Below, piece after piece: positions 20,576 through 25,730 of a stretch of 25,730 nucleotides of DNA. Every line of letters begins with the position of its first letter. Position 1 is the stretch's first letter. The DNA comes from a virus. The stretch covers positions 1-25,730 of the IMG/VR virus record IMGVR_UViG_3300020057_000144. One strand, given 5' to 3'. The position numbers and the translations under genes are program-made. The notes below the pieces were generated by a model. It had not been told where the DNA came from, ran no database searches, and saw only the letters and a program-made list of their open reading frames with translations.

Positions 20576-22807
20576 TCACGCCTGGTAAGCCTGCCCAGGT
20601 TTCGCGCGGCCCGCGGGTTCGGTCGGCGGCTTGGAGATTTGCTTGACCGTGTTGGTCTTGTCCGACATGCGCTCCTGAGCCTTGGTCTTGATGACCGTAT
20701 CGGCGAGTTTTCCGCGAAGGCTGGTAACATTGATGGTCTGGTGGCCTTGCAATTCGGCATCCTTCAGTTGCGCCCGCAACTCTTCGACCCCAACGGTTAC
20801 AGCGCGGTCGCGCTCGTTTTGGTCGGCTTGCCAGTTCAGCCTGGCCTCTTCGTAGGTGATCCTCATCTGCTCAATCATGACCCTGAAGTCTGCGGGCTGG
20901 TTTTGCTGGTTCTCCTGAATCTGCTTCCACTCTTCTTCGGTGTGCTGGAAGCGCTCCGGGTCGAGCTTTTGCGCCTTGCAGGCTTCGGCGAAGCACTTCC
21001 GCGGGTCCGCCCCGTAGTTCGGATTAAGCGATGCTGACACCAACTGGATGATGGCCTGGTTCTGCAGGTCGCGCTCCACCAGCACGGATGACGCCCTGGC
21101 ATCGATGGTGAAGTCGCCCTTTTCCTCTGGGTTCTCGCCGTGCTGCATCAGCCAGTCGTAAAAACGACCCACATGCGGTTCGGTAATGCAGTCGTCGAAC
21201 AAACGTGCCATTCTGCGCAGCACGCCCGATGCGTTGTTCTGTAGCATAGTCATGCCGCCAACGGTCTCCGGCGCTTTGCCCTGCTGACCCTGCAGCAGCA
21301 TCGGCATGCCGGTCACGTCCTCAGCCATCTTCAGATAAAACTGGATGATCGCCAGCAGTTCGACCTGCCGCGACGGGATCTGGAACGTGATGAAGGCGTT
21401 TCTAACATCCTGAATATCGGCGTCCGCCCTAGCCTTCCATAGTTTATTAGACCCAATGCGCATCACGCCATCAACAGGCTCTACGACCCCGTCGAGCATC
21501 ACGATCTGCGACCCGGCGGAGACCGCAGCGTTGTCCATCATGTTGCGTGTGCCGGCATTGATCCCGCGCTGCGGCACGCTGATCTGGTGGCCCACGCCCA
21601 TGCCGGCCCAGTGGTCCTCCGCCATCTGCCAGCACATCACATCGTATGGAAACTCGCCCGAATCCAGCGGGTTCCGTGCTGCCTTAATCACGCGGTTATT
21701 AACCATCGTCACAACGGCGTCGATGTAGTCGTCCTGCATCTCCGAGCAATCGCAGCCCGCGGCCTCCATGTCGTCGCGTTCGATGGTGCCGGTAAAATAC
21801 CAAATGTCGAAGGGTCGCCGGCCGATGGTGTCGCGCGGCGCGAATTTCGCCGTTTCCGCGGTCGGCAGTTGCGGCCCTTCTTCAAGGACGGCGTCGATTT
21901 GGCTGTCGATATAACCAGGCGTGCCTTTCAACTCGCGCAGCGCCTTGCCCGTGATGTCGTCGCGCTCCCAGCAGTACGAACCGTCGTGGATGTCTTGCCC
22001 GCAAGTTCCGTCCGGCCAAAAATTCCACGGCTTGATGCGCATGGACACCGGGCTGATCTTCTCTTCCACGGTCATGCGCATCTGGCCCTGCGGGTCGAAA
22101 TCTATTCGCGCCTTGCGCTTCCTGACCGGGACCGGCCCCTTGAGAATGCCGACGCCGATGCGCGCCGCATCTTCCACGACCTTACGCCCCTCGGCGTGCC
22201 ACTGGCATTCTGTCAACCAGTCGGCAATGCGAGTCTGCGCGCGCTCGGCCTTTTTCTCGGCCAGTTCCAATATCTTCTTTGCTAGGTCACCCTCTGTCGC
22301 CTGCCCGCCGTCAGGCAGGTTGACCAGCGCCTTGCTTTCGGTAGCGTCCGACAGCTCCGGGATCGGCGTCGCCTTAAGTCCCCATGGCCGGTCATCCGTC
22401 GGGAACAGCATGTCCGCCACCCGCGCCGCGGACGCATCCACATACGGGCGCGTGATGTTCAGGTACACGGTGCTGCCCGTCAGCGCATCTGATCTGGCAA
22501 TCTGCCCTACCGGTTTTGAGGCCCATCCGCCGCGCCTGACATCCCGATTCCGCTGGTTGACGTTGTCGTACCCCTCATAGGCGTTCTGCGCGTCGGCCCA
22601 CTCCTGTTCAATTCCGGACTGGTCGCGCGCCGTGATGGCGTCCTTGCGGTAATCGAACAGCGTCTGGCACAGCCCATCCAGGCGCGCGGCCCGCTCGGCC
22701 TCCTGGCGTTTCATTTCCTCTTCATCCAGCGCCATTTCTTCGGGCGATAGGTCCGGGCTGAGTTCGTCTTCAGCGGGATCCATGTCGCGCGGCTGTTCAA
22801 TGTGCAT
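20576..22807 (-). CDS. Portal protein
   Basis: 743 residues from ATG at 22807 (MHIEQPRDMDPAEDELSPDL), whose start overlaps the terminase stop as TGATG; a TTG one codon earlier is possible but less likely. Residues 1-90 are acidic and helical. About 110-290 is the clip/wing region (YLNITRPYVDASAARVADML, ARIGVGILKGPVPVRKRKAR, PVSMRIKPWNFWPDGTC). About 380-560 is the stem and crown: YDVMCWQMAEDHWAGMGVGH, QRGINAGTRNMMDNAAVSAG, then DVTGMPMLLQGQQGKAPETV. The 'MPMLLQGQQG.APETVGG' segment is a clear portal feature. The C-terminal 130 residues are charged coiled coil. It forms the dodecameric DNA channel at the capsid vertex. Length is close to N4-type portals (about 760). Confidence 0.9.
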   Translation of the reverse strand: MHIEQPRDMDPAEDELSPDLSPEEMALDEEEMKRQEAERAARLDGLCQTLFDYRKDAITARDQSGIEQEWADAQNAYEGYDNVNQRNRDVRRGGWASKPVGQIARSDALTGSTVYLNITRPYVDASAARVADMLFPTDDRPWGLKATPIPELSDATESKALVNLPDGGQATEGDLAKKILELAEKKAERAQTRIADWLTECQWHAEGRKVVEDAARIGVGILKGPVPVRKRKARIDFDPQGQMRMTVEEKISPVSMRIKPWNFWPDGTCGQDIHDGSYCWERDDITGKALRELKGTPGYIDSQIDAVLEEGPQLPTAETAKFAPRDTIGRRPFDIWYFTGTIERDDMEAAGCDCSEMQDDYIDAVVTMVNNRVIKAARNPLDSGEFPYDVMCWQMAEDHWAGMGVGHQISVPQRGINAGTRNMMDNAAVSAGSQIVMLDGVVEPVDGVMRIGSNKLWKARADADIQDVRNAFITFQIPSRQVELLAIIQFYLKMAEDVTGMPMLLQGQQGKAPETVGGMTMLQNNASGVLRRMARLFDDCITEPHVGRFYDWLMQHGENPEEKGDFTIDARASSVLVERDLQNQAIIQLVSASLNPNYGADPRKCFAEACKAQKLDPERFQHTEEEWKQIQENQQNQPADFRVMIEQMRITYEEARLNWQADQNERDRAVTVGVEELRAQLKDAELQGHQTINVTSLRGKLADTVIKTKAQERMSDKTNTVKQISKPPTEPAGRAKPGQAYQA

Positions 22808-24270
22808 CAATAGCCCATACTCCGATCAATAGGCACCCACGGATCGGTTTTAACGCCCGATCCGCCCCTGGCCGGCTTCCATCCCTGGCCGAACTGGCGG
22901 AACGCATCGGCGTAATTCGAGGTCCAGTCGTGCAACGGGTAGTTGCGAAATACCTGGTTCTCTTCATCCCACTCCCTTCGGTAATTTTCCAGCGCAGCAA
23001 CGCCATCGGCGCAACCCTCGGTATCAAAACAGCATTCATCGAACTTGGCGCGCGTCTGCTGGATGCCAATACTAATATCATCGATCCGCGGGACTATAAC
23101 GAAATGGTGACCGGGCATGAGGTCTTGCAGCAGTTCTTTCCAGGACTTGACGTTGTGCGCCCCGAGTCTGCGAACCCCGGCGTCATGCGGCAAAAAGTGG
23201 CGGCCAAACGTGAATCCGGTTTCCAGCAGCCATTTCACGTACCAGTCCAATGCTTCCGAATGGTTCTCAACGCAGCGCAGAAATCGGTGCTGTTGGGATA
23301 CGTGCTGCCCGCACCAGATCGCCGTCGTGCCGGAGTCTTTACTTAACCCCAAGTCCCAGTAGGTATCCACCGGGGCAGATCGGACATACGGAACTTTAAC
23401 GATTCGATCGCCTGCCCGTGCCCGCTCTATTTCCACGGTGTAATAAGCGCCCTTGATCTGCGGAGTTTCCCACAGCCCGCGCAACAGCCGGTCCTGGTCC
23501 TCCTTCTCCAACAGCAGTAGGTTCGCCCGGTAGTCACTGCCCAGGTGCGGGTTGTCCGCCAGCTTGGCCGGAATGAATCGCCGCGCCCTGGTGAACACTT
23601 CCCGCGTTTCCGAATCCATCATCTCGACCTCAATACGCGCTGCCTTGCCCGAGGTCGAAATGCCGAACCGATCCTTCACCCACTTGAAGCCGGGACCGTC
23701 CGGGTTTGTCGTCGACCGTACATATAACGGTATCGTACGATCCACGCTGCGCACCCGGCTTATTAGGTACAGATACGGCCCATTTGTCGGCCAGAGCGTC
23801 AATTCTTCCCACCCGACGTACTGGAACGCCCGCCCGCGGTAGCGGAACCGCTCGATGTCCCGCTGAATAAACCCGAATTCCACGCGGGCACCACTCGGAA
23901 ATGTCCAGACATGCGCCTGTTTGTCGTACCTGGCGCGGCGGTCGTAATCAAGGTAAATCTCGTGACTGCGGTCGATTAAATCCTTCAAATCCGGAAAGGT
24001 TTTGCGGAAAATGATCGCCTGATATGCGCGCTTCTCAAGGTGCGCTGGCTTTCCTTCGGCCGCCGGACCAAGCCCAAGCGCGTCGACTAGGATGCCGTCC
24101 GTTTTTCCGCCGCCCGCCGCGCCGCCGTAAAGCACCTCGAATTCGCTCGCCGACAGAAATTCCGCTTGTCGGTCGGTCGCCGCCCAGGCCGTTACTTCTT
24201 CCGCTACTTTTACTGCTTTAGCCGCTTCCAACCTGTTTTCCGGGAACAATAAAGATGCGGGCCACAGCAT
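22807..24270 (-). CDS. Terminase large subunit
   Basis: 487 residues from ATG at 24270, overlapping the small-subunit gene by 53 bases; a TTG start at codon 14 would shorten the overlap and is possible. ATPase: Walker A GGAAGGGKT at 49-57, Walker B-type FQYVGWEELTLW at 149-160 with Glu155/156, and coupling motif RSTTNPDG at 185-192. Nuclease: first acidic strand TYWDLGLSKDSGTTAIW (Asp306), LPHDAG (Asp363), and late Asp455 in DWTSNYADAFR, the RNase H-like triad of headful or cos nucleases. It cuts and pumps concatemeric DNA through the portal. Both halves are intact. Confidence 0.95.
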   Translation of the reverse strand: MLWPASLLFPENRLEAAKAVKVAEEVTAWAATDRQAEFLSASEFEVLYGGAAGGGKTDGILVDALGLGPAAEGKPAHLEKRAYQAIIFRKTFPDLKDLIDRSHEIYLDYDRRARYDKQAHVWTFPSGARVEFGFIQRDIERFRYRGRAFQYVGWEELTLWPTNGPYLYLISRVRSVDRTIPLYVRSTTNPDGPGFKWVKDRFGISTSGKAARIEVEMMDSETREVFTRARRFIPAKLADNPHLGSDYRANLLLLEKEDQDRLLRGLWETPQIKGAYYTVEIERARAGDRIVKVPYVRSAPVDTYWDLGLSKDSGTTAIWCGQHVSQQHRFLRCVENHSEALDWYVKWLLETGFTFGRHFLPHDAGVRRLGAHNVKSWKELLQDLMPGHHFVIVPRIDDISIGIQQTRAKFDECCFDTEGCADGVAALENYRREWDEENQVFRNYPLHDWTSNYADAFRQFGQGWKPARGGSGVKTDPWVPIDRSMGY

Positions 24271-24853
24271 TACCCAACTGATCGTTGTCTCTCTCGTACA
24301 AGCCGTGGTACTTCATGGCCTTTTCCAGAGCGGCGTTTTTGTCGTGTAGCCTGACCTTTTTGGAACATCCAATGCTTTTGCCCTCGCCACCCATCAACTC
24401 ATCAACATCAAAGCCGGACACAGCCGCCGCTGAATCGTCGTCCAACTCATGCGGCAACTTAAGCGTGCCGTCCTCCCGGTAGAGCTTGCGGATGTCCGCA
24501 TAGGACAACCTGGCAACCTCGCGCAATGTGCGCTCCGTCGTTAATTCGTATTTACTCAACACCTTGCCAAGCCTCTCGCGCAAAAGGGCGGCAACCTCCG
24601 GATGCCTTATCATTTTGCTGCCAACCACTTCGGCGCCCTTGCGGCTGTATCCGGCATTGATTGCAGCAACCTTGCCGTTCCCGCCATTGGAAAGGTACGC
24701 CTCGACGAACAACGCTCGCCGGTGCTCGGCCGACATCTGCGACGTGCCGCCAACCTTTACCGTTTTCTGGCGAGCCTTCGATGCCCTCACTAATGGCTTA
24801 GGCTTCTTTACTAATAACTTAGGCTTCTTTACTAATGGCTTAGGCCTCTTCAC
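24218..24853 (-). CDS. Terminase small subunit
   Basis: 211 residues from GTG at 24853. The previous gene's stop overlaps it as GTGA, and GGAGGAG sits 6 bases upstream, making it better than an in-frame ATG at 24952. Residues 1-21 are three basic heptads (VKRPKPL, VKKPKLL, VKKPKPL) encoded by a 21-base repeat. About 40-110 is the Terminase_2-type helix-turn-helix region: LFVEAYLSNGGNGKVAAINA GYSRKGAEVVGSKMI, RHPEVAALLRERLGKVL. The rest is helical with an acidic middle (HELDDDSAAAVSGFDVDELM) and the final ALEKAMKYHGLYE that often ends this family. It recognises phage DNA for packaging and works with the adjacent large subunit. Confidence 0.88.
   Translation of the reverse strand: MKRPKPLVKKPKLLVKKPKPLVRASKARQKTVKVGGTSQMSAEHRRALFVEAYLSNGGNGKVAAINAGYSRKGAEVVGSKMIRHPEVAALLRERLGKVLSKYELTTERTLREVARLSYADIRKLYREDGTLKLPHELDDDSAAAVSGFDVDELMGGEGKSIGCSKKVRLHDKNAALEKAMKYHGLYERDNDQLGNAVARIFIVPGKQVGSG
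24791..24853. repeat. Three 21-base coding repeats at the terminase small-subunit start
   Basis: Units at 24791-24811, 24812-24832 and 24833-24853 on the plus strand start taatggcttaggc / taataacttaggc / taatggcttaggc. They encode a basic-proline heptad, and the last one ends exactly on the GTG start codon. Copy-number change would lengthen or shorten the DNA-binding arm in frame. Confidence 0.8.
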
Positions 24854-25131
24854 TGCGAACTCCTCCGGCTCCAAGCGGCGCCGCCGCGCTTGTTGTTCAG
24901 GAGCAAAACGGCGGCGCCGACTAGAATCATGGAATTCGGCCCCAGGTTCCACTCCGGATGGAAAAGCGGGTACAGCACGGCCCAGAAGGCACCGACGGCA
25001 AGAAACCAGTGAGCCACCCTGACGCCGTGCGCCGTCTGTCGTGACATCAACCAGATAATTCGGCCACTGACTAGAAGCAACGCAACAGCCAGCGCTGTGT
25101 GAATTATCGCTAATGCTTCCATGATTCTCAT
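24850..25131 (-). CDS. Small membrane protein, possible holin
   Basis: 93 residues, MRIMEALAIIHTALAVALLL. The ATG at 25131 overlaps the previous stop as ATGA. Three hydrophobic segments: about 5-28 (ALAIIHTALAVALLLVSGRI IWLM), 41-57 (HWFLAVGAFWAVLYPLF) and 64-80 (GPNSMILVGAAVLLLNN). A short charged tail (KRGGAAWSRRSSQ) follows. Length, three-span layout and position next to terminase genes and another membrane protein fit a class I-type holin, but the sequence itself is not a recognised holin family. It could also be a membrane accessory protein. Confidence 0.65.
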   Translation of the reverse strand: MRIMEALAIIHTALAVALLLVSGRIIWLMSRQTAHGVRVAHWFLAVGAFWAVLYPLFHPEWNLGPNSMILVGAAVLLLNNKRGGAAWSRRSSQ

Positions 25132-25490
25132 TTACCTTTGAACATGCGGATGAAAAACAACGGATCCTCCTGAAACTTGCCGGCTATTTTTATGATTCCC
25201 GGTACCAGCGTCATACCGGTCAGGCCGAATAAGAAGCCATAAGCAGCCTCGATTTTGTCCAACCACTCAACGCCTAGCGCCGGGTCTCCGCCGTGAAGCA
25301 GGCCCGCAGTGTAGGGCGACGGGATCGGAGCTAAGAACACAGCGCATCCGAGCCCGGCCAGTACCGCGGCGATACCCTGCAGCTTGGTTAGGTCCCTCAG
25401 GAAGCTCAGCGTGACGACTCCCCCGGCAAATCCAGCCACCAGGGTTAGAAGTTTTATCCCGAGCCAACTGCCAGCAACTGGTTCTGTCAT
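25128..25490 (-). CDS. Small membrane protein, possible holin
   Basis: 120 residues from ATG at 25490 (MTEPVAGSWLGIKLLTLVAG), 13 bases after the previous stop. The long in-frame ORF from 25652 covers that gene and is rejected. Three hydrophobic segments: about 10-30 (GIKLLTLVAGFAGGVVTLSF), 36-53 (GIAAVLAGLGCAVFLAPI) and 83-103 (YGFLFGLTGMTLVPGIIKIA), with a basic tail (FFIRMFKGK). Such tri-spanning small proteins in phage lysis clusters are often holins. The upstream cut-off gene could be an endolysin, but only nine of its codons are visible. Assignment by topology and context. Confidence 0.65.
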   Translation of the reverse strand: MTEPVAGSWLGIKLLTLVAGFAGGVVTLSFLRDLTKLQGIAAVLAGLGCAVFLAPIPSPYTAGLLHGGDPALGVEWLDKIEAAYGFLFGLTGMTLVPGIIKIAGKFQEDPLFFIRMFKGK

Positions 25491-25503
25491 GTTTCTCTGT
25501 CCA

Positions 25504-25704
25504 TCAGTCTGGCAGCTCGTTGATCCTGGCCTGCGCCCCGGCAATGGCGGCATCGGCAATGTCGGATAGAGCCGCTTTAATCTCTTCGCCCGTGGCTCCA
25601 GCCTCTTCCATAGCCTTGATTTTACTGAGGACGGCCTTGCGCTCGATGCCAATGGCGATCAGATTCAGCGCCATCTCGGCAATCTTCCATATGACCGGAT
25701 TCAT
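25504..25704 (-). CDS. Small hypothetical phage protein
   Basis: 66 residues, MNPVIWKIAEMALNLIAIGI, with GAGGAAG 6 bases before the ATG. The ATG overlaps an upstream stop as ATGA. A short hydrophobic N-terminal helix (about 4-20) is followed by charged helices with KAMEEAGATGEEIKAALSD and AAIAGAQARINELPD. The composition fits a membrane-associated small protein; it could be a partner of the two membrane proteins that follow. No family recognised. Confidence 0.7.
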   Translation of the reverse strand: MNPVIWKIAEMALNLIAIGIERKAVLSKIKAMEEAGATGEEIKAALSDIADAAIAGAQARINELPD

Positions 25705-25730
25705 GGCTGCTTCCTCGCTTCGGCGGCCAC
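25701..25730 (-). CDS. C-terminal end of an upstream gene (window edge)
   Basis: Nine sense codons (VAAEARKQP) and a TGA that overlaps the following ATG as ATGA. The overlap style matches the other gene junctions here, which is the only evidence that this frame is real. Nothing can be said of its function. Confidence 0.4.
   Translation of the reverse strand: MAAEARKQP

Noticed and set aside
24853-24952. ATG start for terminase small subunit at 24952
   Set aside because: It would overlap the membrane-protein gene by about 100 bases and add an Arg-rich antisense-looking peptide; the GTG has GGAGGAG and a GTGA overlap.
1-25730. tRNA or rRNA genes
   Set aside because: Coding sequence is nearly continuous and the few gaps are too short; no cloverleaf or rRNA-like segment was seen.

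Overview
The window looks like the virion-morphogenesis half of a tailed, GC-rich double-stranded DNA phage (free or integrated). Every gene I can support lies on the minus strand, so the order of expression runs from base 25730 down to base 1. The N4-gp56-type major capsid protein, an SU10-type head-tail adaptor, a large nozzle-like protein, alanine/glutamine-rich 'internal virion' type proteins, and the absence of any tape-measure, tail-tube or sheath gene together suggest a short-tailed (podovirus-like) particle. The host is probably a Gram-negative bacterium with a GC-rich genome, judging from codon use and a standard signal peptide; I cannot name it from this sequence. No integrase, repressor, replication gene, tRNA or CRISPR array is visible.

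Layout in transcription order. (1) 25.73-24.85 kb: the last codons of an upstream gene, a small hypothetical protein and two small membrane proteins that may be lysis/holin proteins. (2) 24.85-20.35 kb: small terminase, large terminase, portal and a 70-residue protein. (3) 20.3-13.0 kb: scaffold, major capsid, a post-capsid protein, two fibre-like proteins that share the same N-terminal domain, and five small structural or assembly proteins. Unlike the rest of the window, this block is punctuated by intrinsic terminator-like hairpins just upstream of gene starts. (4) 13.0-8.8 kb: an accessory block with a secreted fibronectin-III-like protein, a fibre-like protein, a GT-A glycosyltransferase, a SAM methyltransferase and a 552-residue protein carrying a tryptophan-rich repeat in about eight copies. 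(5) 8.8-4.2 kb: a small protein, the head-tail adaptor, a nozzle-like protein and a tail-collar fibre. (6) 4.2-0 kb: putative internal or ejection proteins, with a GNAT acetyltransferase among them, and a gene cut by the left edge.

Genes are packed with ATGA, GTGA, TGATG or TAAGTG junctions, so translational coupling is probably general. Terminase and portal package DNA into a capsid assembled on the scaffold. The adaptor and nozzle proteins close the head, the fibre proteins handle adsorption, and the Ala/Gln-rich proteins are probably carried inside the head or tail and ejected. The oddest places are: the 98-base gap after an amber stop at 2933, which stays open in the same frame and ends in an ATGA overlap with the acetyltransferase gene; a 15-codon mini-ORF that bridges the fibronectin-like gene to a fibre gene lacking a ribosome site; the Trp-rich repeat protein next to glycosyl- and methyltransferases; and the duplicated leader plus anchor domain in front of two different fibre bodies.
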